From: Sessilibacter corallicola
GTDB taxonomy: Bacteria; Pseudomonadota; Gammaproteobacteria; Pseudomonadales; Cellvibrionaceae
Length of the DNA: 64,000 bases
Reading direction: 5' to 3'
Assembly: GCF_021290925.1 (NCBI RefSeq)
Contig: NZ_JAJSLX010000002.1
Coordinates: forward strand, 275,001-339,000
Below the pieces are notes generated by a model, which saw nothing but the letters and a program-made list of their open reading frames with translations, was not told where the DNA came from and searched no databases. A program made the translations under genes and the position numbers. This document shows, in pieces, positions 12,112 to 21,556 of the stretch (its first letter is position 1; every line of letters begins with the position of its first letter).

Positions 12112-12161
12112 CCGTAAGAAATTGAACGCTGGGTTTTGTTGCCGTTGGTCTTCAGGAGTGG

Positions 12162-12677
12162 GTGAGTAGCTTGATTAAAATTTCAAAAACAGCGTGGTTG
12201 TGGTATCTCCTCGCTGGCATCGTGATATTACTGGATCAGGTTTCTAAACATGCCGTTAGTGCAAATTTGGAAATGCATTCTCCTGTGATTTTTACGTCAT
12301 TTTTTAATTTTACACTGATGCATAATCATGGGGCTGCTTTCAGCTTCCTCAGTGATGCCGGTGGTTGGCAGCGTTATTTATTTTCTGGCTTGGCAGCGGT
12401 AGTGAGTATTGGACTGGTAATTTGGCTTGCCAGAATCCCAGCGGAGAAACGTTGGGAGCCGATAGCGTTAGCGCTTGTGCTCGGTGGTGCGATTGGCAAT
12501 TTATACGATCGGGTAACATTGGGGTATGTCGTTGATTTTATAGTGGTTCATTACAATGACTATTATTGGCCTGCATTTAATGTGGCTGATTCCGCGATCA
12601 GTATTGGCGCTATAATGCTTTTAATTGATGCTTTAGTGAGTCCTAACACAGAAAAGCCATCGCCTGAAAAAAATTGA
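12162..12677 (+). CDS. lspA: Lipoprotein signal peptidase (signal peptidase II)
   Basis: 171-residue inner-membrane aspartyl protease that cleaves the signal peptide of prolipoproteins after lipidation. Four hydrophobic segments are visible. The two catalytic Asp motifs are GGAIGNLYDRVTLGYVVDFI and FNVADSAISIG (the D of NLYDR-xxx-VVDF and of NVADS). The upstream LDQVSKHAV and HNHGAAFSF match the family. Translation starts at GTG 12162, with AGGAG about 5 nt before it. It is followed within 8 nt by fkpB, so the two are probably co-transcribed. Confidence 0.97.
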   Translation: MSSLIKISKTAWLWYLLAGIVILLDQVSKHAVSANLEMHSPVIFTSFFNFTLMHNHGAAFSFLSDAGGWQRYLFSGLAAVVSIGLVIWLARIPAEKRWEPIALALVLGGAIGNLYDRVTLGYVVDFIVVHYNDYYWPAFNVADSAISIGAIMLLIDALVSPNTEKPSPEKN

Positions 12678-12684
12678 ATAAACA

Positions 12685-13146
12685 GTGATGATATCTATGG
12701 GTGATTTAACGATTGGTCCTGGCACGCGAGTGACCTTACATTTTGCTCTCAAATTGGACAACGGTGAAGTTGTGGATTCGACGTTTGGGGGAGAGCCTGC
12801 CACCTTTGATGTGGGCGACGGTAATTTGCTCGAAGGCTTCGAGCGGGCATTATTTGGTATGTCATCGGGAAACAAAGAAACCTTAGTCATCAAGCCTGAA
12901 AACGGATTTGGTCAACGAAATCCGCAAAACATTCAAGAGATTCCTCGCTCTGAATTCGATCCCGCGATTGAGATGTCAGAGGGGTTGATGTTGTCATTTG
13001 CCGATGCACAAAATACTGAGTTACCGGGTGTTGTCAGCAGTTTTGATGAGCAAACCGTAAAAATTGATTTTAACCACCCGTTATCAGGTCGCGATATCCA
13101 TTTCGAAGTTGAAATTATTGATATCGCTCCTGTTACCACGCATTAA
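12685..13146 (+). CDS. fkpB: FKBP-type peptidyl-prolyl isomerase, SlpA/FkpB type
   Basis: 153-residue cytoplasmic prolyl isomerase and chaperone of the SlyD/FkpB class. The FKBP core is shown by [19 protein letters not shown] (about 14-32), [22 protein letters not shown], and a central insert-in-flap region ([22 protein letters not shown]) typical of this branch. [17 protein letters not shown] closes the FKBP fold. The histidine-rich metal-binding tail of SlyD is absent, which favours FkpB. It lies between lspA and ispH, the conserved place for fkpB. An ATG also occurs four codons downstream (MGDLTIGP) and could be the true start. Confidence 0.94.
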   Translation: MMISMGDLTIGPGTRVTLHFALKLDNGEVVDSTFGGEPATFDVGDGNLLEGFERALFGMSSGNKETLVIKPENGFGQRNPQNIQEIPRSEFDPAIEMSEGLMLSFADAQNTELPGVVSSFDEQTVKIDFNHPLSGRDIHFEVEIIDIAPVTTH

Positions 13147-13169
13147 TACGGCCTAATTACATTTGTTGT

Positions 13170-14108
13170 ATGGAAATTAAACTTGCTAACCCTCGTGGAT
13201 TTTGTGCTGGCGTAGATCGCGCAATTGATATTGTTAATCGGGCACTGGATGTTTTTGGGGCTCCTATATATGTGCGCCATGAGGTTGTTCACAACAAATT
13301 TGTGGTTGACTCACTTCGCAATCGAGGCGCTGTTTTTGTCGATGAACTTCACCAGGTACCTGATGAAGCCTTGGTAATTTTCAGTGCCCACGGGGTATCG
13401 AAAGCCGTCCAAAAGGAAGCCGAACGTCGTGGCTTGAAAGTATTTGACGCTACCTGTCCATTGGTTACCAAAGTGCATATGGAAGTACTCAGGTTCAGCC
13501 GGAATGGTCAAGAGTGTGTGTTGATTGGTCATTCTGGTCACCCTGAGGTGGAGGGGACCATGGGTCAGTATGATCATGCGGCTGGTGGTGAGATGTACCT
13601 TGTTGAAAATGAGCAAGATGCGCAAGCGCTGGCTGCGACGGTCAAGAATCCTGAGAATTTGTCCTACGTAACCCAAACCACTTTGTCAGTTGACGACACT
13701 TCTCGTGTCATCGACGCGCTTAAGCAGGTGTTTCCCAAAATTCGCGGCCCTAAAAAAGATGATATTTGTTACGCCACCCAAAACCGCCAAGATGCAGTGA
13801 GACAATTGGCTCTGGAGTGTGACCTTGTACTGGTGGTGGGCTCGGTAAATTCTTCTAACTCTAATCGGTTGCGTGAACTTGCAGAACGTTGTGGGTCAGC
13901 GGCTTACCTCATTGATGATTCGAAAGCTTTAGACTCCACTTGGTTTGATTCTGTAAAAACAGTCGGTATTACCGCCGGTGCTTCAGCACCAGAAGTGTTA
14001 GTGAAAGGAGTCGTCGATCGTTTGGTGCAGATGGGCGCAAAATCACCGATTGAAATTGCTGGGCAGGAAGAAAATGTCCGTTTCTCCCTTCCTGTAGAAC
14101 TCCGATAA
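13170..14108 (+). CDS. ispH: 4-hydroxy-3-methylbut-2-enyl diphosphate reductase
   Basis: 312-residue iron-sulfur enzyme for the last step of the MEP isoprenoid pathway, making IPP and DMAPP from HMBPP. The three cluster cysteines are in GFCAGVDRA (C12), [11 protein letters not shown] and [11 protein letters not shown]. The substrate-binding SSNSNRL motif is present in [20 protein letters not shown]. It follows fkpB by 23 nt and ends the housekeeping run. It works with IspC (45223-46392) and feeds UppS (43449-44189), both in this window. Confidence 0.98.
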   Translation: MEIKLANPRGFCAGVDRAIDIVNRALDVFGAPIYVRHEVVHNKFVVDSLRNRGAVFVDELHQVPDEALVIFSAHGVSKAVQKEAERRGLKVFDATCPLVTKVHMEVLRFSRNGQECVLIGHSGHPEVEGTMGQYDHAAGGEMYLVENEQDAQALAATVKNPENLSYVTQTTLSVDDTSRVIDALKQVFPKIRGPKKDDICYATQNRQDAVRQLALECDLVLVVGSVNSSNSNRLRELAERCGSAAYLIDDSKALDSTWFDSVKTVGITAGASAPEVLVKGVVDRLVQMGAKSPIEIAGQEENVRFSLPVELR

Positions 14109-14129
14109 GCTGTCGTTTGGGCAGCTTTT
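14107..14129 (+). terminator. Possible terminator after ispH
   Basis: The stem AAGCTGTC / GGCAGCTT with a 5-nt loop overlaps the ispH stop codon and is followed by a short T-run. It would separate the housekeeping operon from pilE. The T-run is short, so termination may be partial. Confidence 0.55.
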
Positions 14130-14368
14130 CAGTCAACCTTGACCATTCTCATTAAGCATATTTAGTTATAAAAACGAAATGTACTTGAGTGAATGGTATA
14201 AAAGGCCCGTGCCAATTCTCATATTTTCCTTTCTTTGTAAATTATTCCGATAAAGGCACCCCTGGCATATGGAAAATAGGCTTTTGGAAGTGCTATTTTA
14301 AATACAGTTCAGTTCGCCTTGGGTGAAGTTCTTCATCTAATATAATTCAAGCGTCAAGGTTAAAATTC

Positions 14369-14866
14369 ATGAGTGTTAGTAAACGAGTTTCTGGTTTTAC
14401 TTTGATTGAAGTAATCATTGTTGTGGCAATTGTCGGGATTCTTGCGGCGGTAGCTTTTCCATCATACGTAAGTCAGGTGGACAGGGGCTACAGAGCCGAA
14501 GCGCAAGGAGCCTTGACCGGTTTTGCGCAAGCGATGGAGCGATACTATACCGCCAATGGTACCTATGTTGGGGCTGAAATGGGCGGTGATCCTGCAGGAG
14601 CTCCGATCAATTTAGGTGATCCTCCGGCCCCTCCGAGAGTGTTCCCAACGCAAGCACCACTTGACGGTGGTAATCCAAGTTACAACCTATTTATTGCTCA
14701 GGCAACGGCGACCAATTACACGGTCTACGCAACTCCAAGAGCAGATGCTCGAATGGCGGGCGATGGAATCTTCGGCCTGCAATCTACTGGCCGACGGGGT
14801 TGGGACCGCAACAATAACGGCGATCCCTTCGAAGCTAATGAAACCTGCTGGAAAAAAGAGTGTTAG
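14369..14866 (+). CDS. pilE: Type IV pilin-like minor pilin PilE
   Basis: 165-residue type IV pilin with a 9-residue leader, MSVSKRVSG, then FTLIEVIIVVAIVGILAAVAFPSY. The Gly before Phe and Glu at +5 are the prepilin-peptidase and assembly signatures. The C-terminal domain has a proline-rich insert (GDPPAPPRVFPT) and a closing pair of cysteines near the end (C159 and C165), the usual disulfide loop. PilE is a minor pilin that helps prime pilus assembly. In Pseudomonas it ends the fimU-pilVWXY1Y2E cluster; here it comes first, separated from fimT by a terminator and about 385 nt, so it is probably a separate transcript. Confidence 0.9.
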   Translation: MSVSKRVSGFTLIEVIIVVAIVGILAAVAFPSYVSQVDRGYRAEAQGALTGFAQAMERYYTANGTYVGAEMGGDPAGAPINLGDPPAPPRVFPTQAPLDGGNPSYNLFIAQATATNYTVYATPRADARMAGDGIFGLQSTGRRGWDRNNNGDPFEANETCWKKEC

Positions 14867-14888
14867 TTAGTAGCTAAATCGAATACAG

Positions 14889-14915
14889 GCTAGGCTTATA
14901 TAAAGCCTAGCTTTT
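14889..14915 (+). terminator. pilE terminator
   Basis: A 9-bp perfect stem, GCTAGGCTT / AAGCCTAGC, is followed by TTTT, 22 nt after the pilE stop. It isolates pilE from the downstream minor-pilin operon. Confidence 0.88.
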
Positions 14916-15251
14916 AAACAAGAAGAGCCCTTTCTCCTTGCAAAGAGTGACACTTTATAATCGTTGTTACTCTTTCCTGCTCCCAACCCTTCATACTTCC
15001 GATGATCTTGAGTTTATCTCATTGAAGTAGGCGTGTTTTGATATCTACAAATTGCTTTCAATATCTAAGTCATTGGGATTAATTCTGATACTCAAAAAGC
15101 TGACAAATATTAACTAATTTATTTGAGTAAATCGTAATATATACCCCAGCTAATGAGTCCCCACTAACGCTGTTGACCTAACCGCTGGTCTGCTGATTAC
15201 TGAATCTCCAGTTAAGCTTAACTATCATAGAATTATCAACATTTTATAGGT
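14916..15251. other. Intergenic region upstream of fimT operon
   Basis: About 336 nt, AT-rich, with no gene. It must contain the promoter of the fimT-pilVWXY1 operon because the pilE terminator lies just upstream, but I could not pick out convincing -35/-10 or -24/-12 boxes. Confidence 0.5.
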
Positions 15252-15779
15252 GTGAATGTGAAACAAACATCGGGTTTTACCTTAATAGAACTACTGGTCA
15301 CTTTAACCATTGTTTCTATATTGGTTATGTTCGCCGTACCAAATTTCACTGAAACTGCAGGTAGAAACCGTTTAGCCGCGAGTGCTAATGAGATCCTTAA
15401 TTCACTGCAGTTTGCTCGAACAGAAGCGTTGCGTCGCTCTGGTAATGTTTCATTAGGCCCGATTGATGGAGCTGATTGGGGTAATGGAATTGTCGTTTAT
15501 GTTGATGCCGCAGGCGGTGCCGACGGTGTTTACGATGACGGTGAAGAAATTCGTTTTTTTGATAACTTCTCCGGTAACGGCACAACATTGGTTGCTCGAG
15601 GGGTGTCTACCAACGTTTTGTTTGATGCTAGGGGTTTTGCTACTTCCAATGGCGCTGGCGCTCCCCCGGCAGAAGAAACGCTACAATTGTGTGATGACCG
15701 CCCTGCGGAAATAGGACGCAATATTAACCTATTAGTTTCTGGCTCAGTATTTCTTGCTGATGCTGATGATTGTAACTAA
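15252..15779 (+). CDS. fimT: GspH/FimT-family minor pseudopilin (FimT/FimU type)
   Basis: 175 residues with a short leader (MNVKQTSG) followed by FTLIELLVTLTIVSILVMFAVP, a class III signal with Glu at +5. The GspH-like domain is recognised from NSLQFARTEALRRSGNVSL, then W-G-NGIVVYVD with an acidic GADGVYDDGEEIR loop, and the hydrophobic C-terminal VLFDARGFA strand. GTG start at 15252; a second GTG two codons on is possible. It is the first gene of a run fimT-pilV-pilW-pilX-pilY1. Minor pilins of this family form the priming complex at the pilus tip. FimT and FimU cannot be distinguished from sequence alone. Confidence 0.88.
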   Translation: MNVKQTSGFTLIELLVTLTIVSILVMFAVPNFTETAGRNRLAASANEILNSLQFARTEALRRSGNVSLGPIDGADWGNGIVVYVDAAGGADGVYDDGEEIRFFDNFSGNGTTLVARGVSTNVLFDARGFATSNGAGAPPAEETLQLCDDRPAEIGRNINLLVSGSVFLADADDCN

Positions 15780-15806
15780 AAACGAGTGATTGTTTTGATC
15801 TTGAAT

Positions 15807-16283
15807 ATGAAAAAGAAATCTCAATCTGGAATTACACTCATCGAAATTCTGGTGACATTAATTATCTTGTCCATTGGTTTTTTAGGGCTTGCCAGTGTTC
15901 AGTTATTGGGAACCAGAAACGTATCGAACAGTAGCTTTCGTTCGTTAGCAACTATTTATGCTTACGATATGGTTGAACGAATGCGTGCTAATCAGGTTGG
16001 TGTTGAAAGTGGTGACTATCAAGGCGTAAGTACACTAAATGCTGTAGACCCTGGTTGCAGTCCGTGTGGTACTGCTGAACGAGCTCAACTAGATTTGTTT
16101 GAGTGGGGCAGTCTGCTGGAAGAAAATGCATTGAATGGTGGGTTACCGAATGGTTCTGGTGCAATAGATTTTGACGGAGGTAATAGGGAATACACGATTA
16201 CTATTACTTGGTCTGAGAATGTTCGAGAGGATAACGGCCCTGAGACCGTTAATCAAAACTACTCTCTGGTAGTTAGGCTTTAG
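15807..16283 (+). CDS. pilV: Minor pilin PilV, copy 1
   Basis: 158 residues from the preferred ATG; an upstream in-frame GTG at 15786 would add seven residues. The leader MKKKSQSG precedes ITLIEILVTLIILSIGFLGLASVQ, with Glu at +5. The motif GFLGLA(S/G)(V/T)QLL followed by ATIYAYDMVERMRANQ is characteristic of PilV. The C-terminal region has a Cys pair (PGCSPCG) and the stretch GGLPNGSGAIDFDGGNREYTITI. The gene lies 27 nt after fimT and is directly followed by pilW. PilV joins the PilW/PilX/PilY1 tip complex of type IV pili. Confidence 0.9.
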   Translation: MKKKSQSGITLIEILVTLIILSIGFLGLASVQLLGTRNVSNSSFRSLATIYAYDMVERMRANQVGVESGDYQGVSTLNAVDPGCSPCGTAERAQLDLFEWGSLLEENALNGGLPNGSGAIDFDGGNREYTITITWSENVREDNGPETVNQNYSLVVRL

Positions 16284-16322
16284 TTGTTAAATGATTTAAG
16301 AAACTTTTCTAGGTACAAGCAT

Positions 16323-17372
16323 ATGAGGCCAACCTTTTTGGATCGAAACCAAACAGGCTACACAATTATTGAGCTCTTGGTTGCCTTGCTCCTTGGTGCT
16401 GTTTTGCTCCTTGGAGCAATCCAAGTATTTGACAGCAGCCGCGAGGGCGCAAGGGTTCAGAATGCCATGTCGTCTATTCAGGACGGAGGTAGGTTAGCGA
16501 TGGAGTTTTTGTCGAGAGATATTCGTAATGCAGATTTTAGTGGCTGTGTTACTGACCCGACATTAATCACAAACAATTTGAATCCTGCATCTGCTGCTTA
16601 TGTGGCAGGCATACATGATTTTTTTGCACTTGGGGGTATCAATGGTGTTGCCGAAGCCAACGGAATGACCATTGATAATATAGATCCAGAAAACGGAGCA
16701 GTTCTAGAAACTTATGATGTTATTGACGGTACTAGCACCATATCCATTGTGGGCGCCCTTCCAGCTTGTGATGGTATTTCTGTACTCGATGCTTCTGCTG
16801 CCGATGAAGATGACCCTCTAAACTTAAGAGCGGCCTGTGATATTGATGCGGGCACTGTACTTCTTGTGAGTGACTGTAATCAAGGTGATATTTTTGTAAA
16901 AACGAACCCCGCTGGTGGTACACAAATTGAGCATACAGCAGCTCCTGTCGGAGGCTTTTCAAATCTTGGTAACACCTTCACTGAAATCTATAAAGCAGAT
17001 GCTCAGATCCTAGTGCCTTTTATGCGGGAATATTTTGTCGCTGAAGGCTCAAACGGCAATAACTCTTTATATCGCAGAGATAATGGAAGTGTTCGAGAGT
17101 TGATTACTAATGTTACTGACTTTCAGGTGATCTATGGCCAAGATTCCATGCCAGCCTTAGATGGTGATGGAGCCGCAGATCTGTTTGGAGATAATTTCGC
17201 AGACATGACACGGGTTGTTTCAGCTCGTGTTTCTCTAACTGTGCGTAGTGATGAAGCTTTGATACGTGAGCCTGGAGATGCGGAAAGTCGACCCATCACC
17301 CGAACTTACTCAAGCACAACCGGAATACGTAACCGTATCGTTCAGTCTTCAATTATTGCGGTTGAGCCCTGA
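16323..17372 (+). CDS. pilW: Minor pilin PilW, copy 1
   Basis: 349 residues from the ATG at 16323. A TTG at 16284, immediately after the pilV stop, would extend it by 13 residues, but a 12-residue leader (MRPTFLDRNQTG) before YTIIELLVALLLGAVLLLGAIQVF is more typical. The sequence SIQDGGRLAMEFLSRDIRNADFSGC follows, a PilW hallmark: the helix that in this family reads R-x-A-x-x-x-L-x-R-D-I-R. A Cys-rich central region and the C-terminal RTYSSTTGIRNR strand complete it. Diverged copy 2 lies at 22652-23659. The product should bridge the pilus tip to PilY1 together with PilX and PilV. Confidence 0.9.
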   Translation: MRPTFLDRNQTGYTIIELLVALLLGAVLLLGAIQVFDSSREGARVQNAMSSIQDGGRLAMEFLSRDIRNADFSGCVTDPTLITNNLNPASAAYVAGIHDFFALGGINGVAEANGMTIDNIDPENGAVLETYDVIDGTSTISIVGALPACDGISVLDASAADEDDPLNLRAACDIDAGTVLLVSDCNQGDIFVKTNPAGGTQIEHTAAPVGGFSNLGNTFTEIYKADAQILVPFMREYFVAEGSNGNNSLYRRDNGSVRELITNVTDFQVIYGQDSMPALDGDGAADLFGDNFADMTRVVSARVSLTVRSDEALIREPGDAESRPITRTYSSTTGIRNRIVQSSIIAVEP

Positions 17373-17412
17373 ATATATTGAATTGAAAATAAATTAAAAC
17401 AAGGTAATCGTT

Positions 17413-17964
17413 ATGGTGTTTGTACGCTCACCTGTTCAAAAAAGAAACCAACGCGGCGCTGTTTTAATTATTAGCCTTGTTGTTTTGACGGTGTTAACTA
17501 TTGTTGTTCTCTCTGCAAATAGGGGCGTTGTAGTTCAAGAAAGAATGACATCTGCTATTCGTGAATCCAATATAACTTTCCAAGCTGCTGAGTCTGGTTT
17601 AGTCGAAGCTGAGGCTTTTGTCGACGCTATACCTGGTTTGGGTGTTCTAAGTGACGCGGGGGTGGACGGACTCTACTCACAAAATAGCGGTCCGGCAGAC
17701 TACAGTGATCCAGCAATTTGGGTCCCTGGAATTACTCAGCTAGCTACTGAAACTTCTCCAGGTTATGAAACACGTTATTTTGTTGAATATATAGGCCAAG
17801 CAGAGATAGAAGGTGCTGAAGAAATTAGTGTGGATTTTAGTTATGGACAAGCCCAAGTTGTCATGATCGTGCAAGTTTTTCGAGTGGTGGTTCGATCAGT
17901 AGGGCCAAATGGACAGCCGGAACGAATTATTGCGGGTTACTACAGTTCTTTTAAAGAATCGTAA
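17413..17964 (+). CDS. pilX: Minor pilin PilX, copy 1
   Basis: 183 residues. The N-terminal RNQRGAVLIISLVVLTVLTIVVLSANRG is the PilX-type hydrophobic helix after an R-G cleavage site. As in other PilX proteins the residue at +5 is not Glu. ERMTSAIRESNITFQAAESGLVEAE follows, the family's QAAESGLxxAE signature. The rest is a beta-rich domain ending with the RIIAGYYSSF strand. It lies 40 nt after pilW and 62 nt before pilY1, and is very probably co-transcribed with them. Confidence 0.88.
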   Translation: MVFVRSPVQKRNQRGAVLIISLVVLTVLTIVVLSANRGVVVQERMTSAIRESNITFQAAESGLVEAEAFVDAIPGLGVLSDAGVDGLYSQNSGPADYSDPAIWVPGITQLATETSPGYETRYFVEYIGQAEIEGAEEISVDFSYGQAQVVMIVQVFRVVVRSVGPNGQPERIIAGYYSSFKES

Positions 17965-18026
17965 TTGAGGTTGAAATACCTCGATTTTACGTTGTAAAAA
18001 TAAACATGAATATGCTGGTGAATTAA

Positions 18027-21000
18027 ATGAATCAGTTGATAAAAAAGCTTTTACCAAACACATCACAGTTTGTCGTCACTGCTGCTATGACTTTTGCTGT
18101 CTGCCACAGTGCAGTTGCAGTAGATCTACCTGATCGCCCTCTTTTGACTGAGGCAAGTATTGAACCCAATGTTATGGTTGTTCTTGACGATTCGGGTTCT
18201 ATGGTATTTGGTTTTTCCTTTGGTAGCTACGACCCCAGTATAAACTATGGGAATTGTCCGCCTTCTTTAGAAATTCCAACTGTTGGCAATGATTTAACTG
18301 CTTTTAATATTGCTGGTGCTGAAGAAATCGAAGCGCGGACAGATTCTGACGGTAATGCGTTTTTTACCTATCGTGGTGTTGATTATGCCTGGGGTTTTAC
18401 TTCTGGATTAGATACTCGAACAGGGCTACCTCAGCGCTGTTTTAGACGAGGTGGTTCTTATCGTGTTCAATATTCAGATGATTTTGATAATCGGAGCGCG
18501 TTAATTAATAGCGGTAATTTCACGGCTTTTAGAGCCGCGGAAGGTAACTTTTGGAATTTCTATTTCTCCAATGAAGATCAGACTGACGGCGATAATTGGG
18601 GAGAGGAAGATCAAAAGTTCGGCGTAGGTGAGCGTATTGAACTTGCCCAGGATGCCGCAAAAATTTTAATGCGTAATTTGGATGGTGTCCGTATTGGTTT
18701 AGCCGGATTTGACGGCTCTGAGGGGGGCCGAATTTTGGCAGGTATCGACTCAATAGACAGACGATTTAGCTCTGCTGATGATGATACACATCGCCAGCTC
18801 ATTATTGATCGAATCAATACAATTAATGCAAATGGTGCGACACCTTTAGGTGAAACCCTTGCTGAAGTATCCCGTTATTTCGTTGAAGGGTTTACCAATC
18901 AGCAAGTTGTGGTTCACCCCGACAACATTACTGGTGCAGAATCCTCTGCTAATCTTGGAAGTTTGCTACCAAATCGACCTAGGTACGAATTTGGTGTTCA
19001 AGCGCCTACTGCTTCTGACCCGGTTATACAAGCGTTCTGCCAGGAAAATTTTACTGTTTTACTTACCGATGGCGCTCCTACACAAGATAATACTATTAGT
19101 AATGGTTTGAGAAACTATGATTCCGATGGTGCAACTGGTGTATTTGACGATATTGCTTTGGCTGTTTACGACATTGATTTGCGCCCTGATTTAAATGAAT
19201 TTGACGGTACTTTTGTTCGCAATAATATGTCTACATACGTGATTGCAGGCTTCGGATTAGGTGAGCAGACAGTTATTCGAAATGTTGTTAATAATGGTGT
19301 TGGCCTTGGGGTTGATCCAGGCGCTGAACCTGGGATTTTGTATCAAGCGAACAGTGGTGTCGGCTTGGTTGATGCGTTTGATGATATTTTTGAAGAAATT
19401 TTTTCGAATGCAGGTTCGCTTACCTCCGTTACATTTAATTCGGGTTCCCTGGAGATAGACACAGCCCTTTACCAAGCGACTTTTTCTCGATCCGAATTCT
19501 TATGGCAAGGTAATTTATTTGCGTTCCCATTTGATGATTCAAACCAAGTTTTCTCATCTGAGCCTATGTGGAATGCTGCTGAGGTTTTGGATGACCGTGT
19601 AGCATCGCTTCCCAACGGTCACCTTGACCGAGATATTATTACTATGGGTGCTAATGGCGACGGTATTGCTTTCACTGAAGCAAATTATGGTGCGTTGAGT
19701 GCTATGCAAAGGAATGATTTATCTGGGGGAACCGGAAATAGCAGTTTAGGAATTGACGTACTCAATTATATTCGTGGAGAGTCCAATCCCTTATTTCGAG
19801 ATAGAACTACTTTTGATAACCGATTGGGCTTGTTGGGTGACATTGTAAATTCCTCTCCAGTTGAAGTTGGTGAGCCAGAAATTAATATCCCAGAATTCGG
19901 GGCTGTTGTCGGTGATGGTTCTGTTAGTGAGTTTGGTTCTGCAACTCAGCCTTACTCCTCATTTCGTGCTGCTCAAGCTAACCGTGAATCTATGGTATAT
20001 ACCGGTTCCAATGATGGGATGTTACATGCATTTAGAGGTGACCCTGATAACGGTGGTCAAGAGTCATTTGCGTTTATTCCGTCTATGGTCTTCGATGATT
20101 CATCGACGGAAGAAGGATTATTTTATCTAACTGATACTGAATACGAGCACCGTTTTTATGTCGACGGTGCACTGACAGCTTCTGATGTCTTCATCGATCC
20201 TAACGGCGGAACTAATAAATCTTGGCGTACAGTGTTACTCGGGGCCCTCAGGGCTGGCGGTAAAGGTATTTACGCACTTGATATAACGAACCCATCTTCT
20301 ATTAACGAAGAGAATGCGCAAGACCTTGTGCTATGGGAATTCAGTGGCGTTGACGACGACGATATGGGCCATGTTTATGGCGATATCCGGGTTGCGAAAA
20401 TGGCTAACGGTAAGTGGGCTGCAATTTTGGGTAATGGTTATAACAGCGCCAGTCGTGAAGCTAAAGTTTTTATTATTTTCTTTGAAGAGGGCGCTGATGG
20501 AAGCTTTACAACCGGTGATTGGGTTGAGTTAGATACTGGCGTTGGCGGTGATAATGGGATGTCTACTCCTGTTTTGGGAGATTTAGACGGTGATTTTATT
20601 CCTGATCGTATTTATGCAGGAGATTTACGCGGTAACATGTGGGTATTTGATGTCTCCGATCCAGATCAGAGAAACTGGGAGTCCGCGTATACAGCTTCGG
20701 GTGGTGCACCTAGACCTTTATTTACTGCCCTGAATGACAATGGCGATGAACAGTCAATCACAACAGTCCCAATTATTGTTAGAAATAACGAAACCGTTAC
20801 ATCGGGTAATGGCGCAAATGTATTAGTGTTTTTCGGTACTGGCCAGTTTATTGAAGTTAGTGATTATACAAATACTAATGATCAATCATTTTACGCTGTA
20901 TGGGATCGTGGAGACGATGGGTTAGATCGTAATGATCTGGAGCCTAGAATTCTCAATTCCGTAGAAATTACAAATGCTCAAGGCAACCAGGTGACTACTC

Positions 21001-21503
21001 GAACCGTCGATGGTGATGAAGTCCGATGGTTTAATGGTACCGATGGTGAGTGGGGATGGTTTATGGATTTTCCTGAGCCAGGTGAACGTGTTGTAGTAGA
21101 GCCCACGATTCTTAGAGGTACTTTGTTTTTTGCTAGTTCAATACCTACAACATCTGCTTGTTCTAATGGTGGGAGTGGGTTCCTAAACAGTATTTCTACT
21201 ACTGGCCTTGCACAAAGAACACCAATATTTGATACGGATGGAGATGGAAGCATAAATGACAATGATCGCGGTTTCGTGGCTGAAGCGGTGTTAGGTGGGT
21301 TGCCCTCTGGTTCTGCATTTATCGGCGGTGGCGGCGGTGGCGGCGGTGGCGGTGGCGGTCTTGGTGGCCAGTGTCCAGATGGAACTTCAGGTATTCTGCA
21401 AGCAAACACAACCTCGAATGGTGAAGTTACATTTCGATTACTTTGTCCGCCTGGTCCAGATGCACTCGGGCGCCTATCATGGCAAGAAATGCTCGCCCAA
21501 TAA
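18027..21503 (+). CDS. pilY1: Type IV pilus tip adhesin PilY1, copy 1
   Basis: 1158 residues with a signal peptide ending near AVAVDLPD. A von Willebrand A-like domain begins with EPNVMVVLDDSGSM (MIDAS-type DxSxS) and extends to about residue 470, including LLTDGAPTQ. The C-terminal beta-propeller, which binds calcium in this family, starts near GLLGDIVNSSPVEVG (about 595-610) and includes YTGSNDGMLHAFRGD and the calcium-type loop DLDGDFIPDRIYAGDLRGNMW. A second DxDxDG loop is DTDGDGSINDNDRG. Near the C-terminus twelve consecutive glycines (1100-1111) come from a GGY codon repeat, followed by a cysteine pair (C1117, C1142). PilY1 caps the pilus, acts in adhesion and retraction control, and is last in its operon. 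Confidence 0.93.
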   Translation: MNQLIKKLLPNTSQFVVTAAMTFAVCHSAVAVDLPDRPLLTEASIEPNVMVVLDDSGSMVFGFSFGSYDPSINYGNCPPSLEIPTVGNDLTAFNIAGAEEIEARTDSDGNAFFTYRGVDYAWGFTSGLDTRTGLPQRCFRRGGSYRVQYSDDFDNRSALINSGNFTAFRAAEGNFWNFYFSNEDQTDGDNWGEEDQKFGVGERIELAQDAAKILMRNLDGVRIGLAGFDGSEGGRILAGIDSIDRRFSSADDDTHRQLIIDRINTINANGATPLGETLAEVSRYFVEGFTNQQVVVHPDNITGAESSANLGSLLPNRPRYEFGVQAPTASDPVIQAFCQENFTVLLTDGAPTQDNTISNGLRNYDSDGATGVFDDIALAVYDIDLRPDLNEFDGTFVRNNMSTYVIAGFGLGEQTVIRNVVNNGVGLGVDPGAEPGILYQANSGVGLVDAFDDIFEEIFSNAGSLTSVTFNSGSLEIDTALYQATFSRSEFLWQGNLFAFPFDDSNQVFSSEPMWNAAEVLDDRVASLPNGHLDRDIITMGANGDGIAFTEANYGALSAMQRNDLSGGTGNSSLGIDVLNYIRGESNPLFRDRTTFDNRLGLLGDIVNSSPVEVGEPEINIPEFGAVVGDGSVSEFGSATQPYSSFRAAQANRESMVYTGSNDGMLHAFRGDPDNGGQESFAFIPSMVFDDSSTEEGLFYLTDTEYEHRFYVDGALTASDVFIDPNGGTNKSWRTVLLGALRAGGKGIYALDITNPSSINEENAQDLVLWEFSGVDDDDMGHVYGDIRVAKMANGKWAAILGNGYNSASREAKVFIIFFEEGADGSFTTGDWVELDTGVGGDNGMSTPVLGDLDGDFIPDRIYAGDLRGNMWVFDVSDPDQRNWESAYTASGGAPRPLFTALNDNGDEQSITTVPIIVRNNETVTSGNGANVLVFFGTGQFIEVSDYTNTNDQSFYAVWDRGDDGLDRNDLEPRILNSVEITNAQGNQVTTRTVDGDEVRWFNGTDGEWGWFMDFPEPGERVVVEPTILRGTLFFASSIPTTSACSNGGSGFLNSISTTGLAQRTPIFDTDGDGSINDNDRGFVAEAVLGGLPSGSAFIGGGGGGGGGGGGLGGQCPDGTSGILQANTTSNGEVTFRLLCPPGPDALGRLSWQEMLAQ
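21324..21359 (+). repeat. GGC/GGT triplet repeat encoding poly-Gly in PilY1
   Basis: Twelve consecutive in-frame GGC or GGT codons. It lies in the linker between the propeller-associated region and the C-terminal cysteine-containing end. The second PilY1 has an unrelated SPSANTPC linker at the same place, so this tract is not conserved between the two. Confidence 0.95.
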
Positions 21504-21527
21504 TATTGATATAAATTCTTCTCTTAC

Positions 21528-21556
21528 AACAGAGCTGTATTTGCAGCTCTGTTTTT
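21528..21556 (+). terminator. pilY1 (copy 1) terminator
   Basis: ACAGAGCTG / CAGCTCTGT, 9 bp with a 6-nt loop, then TTTT, about 25 nt after the stop. It closes the first fimT-pilVWXY1 operon, so the second set needs its own promoter. Confidence 0.9.

Noticed and set aside
14230-14290. Possible sigma-54 (-24/-12) promoter before pilE
   Set aside because: GG and GC are 8 nt apart instead of the required 10; no valid element.
20978-21409. Minus-strand 143-codon ORF with a poly-proline run
   Set aside because: Antisense of the poly-Gly repeat in pilY1; a shadow of the coding strand.
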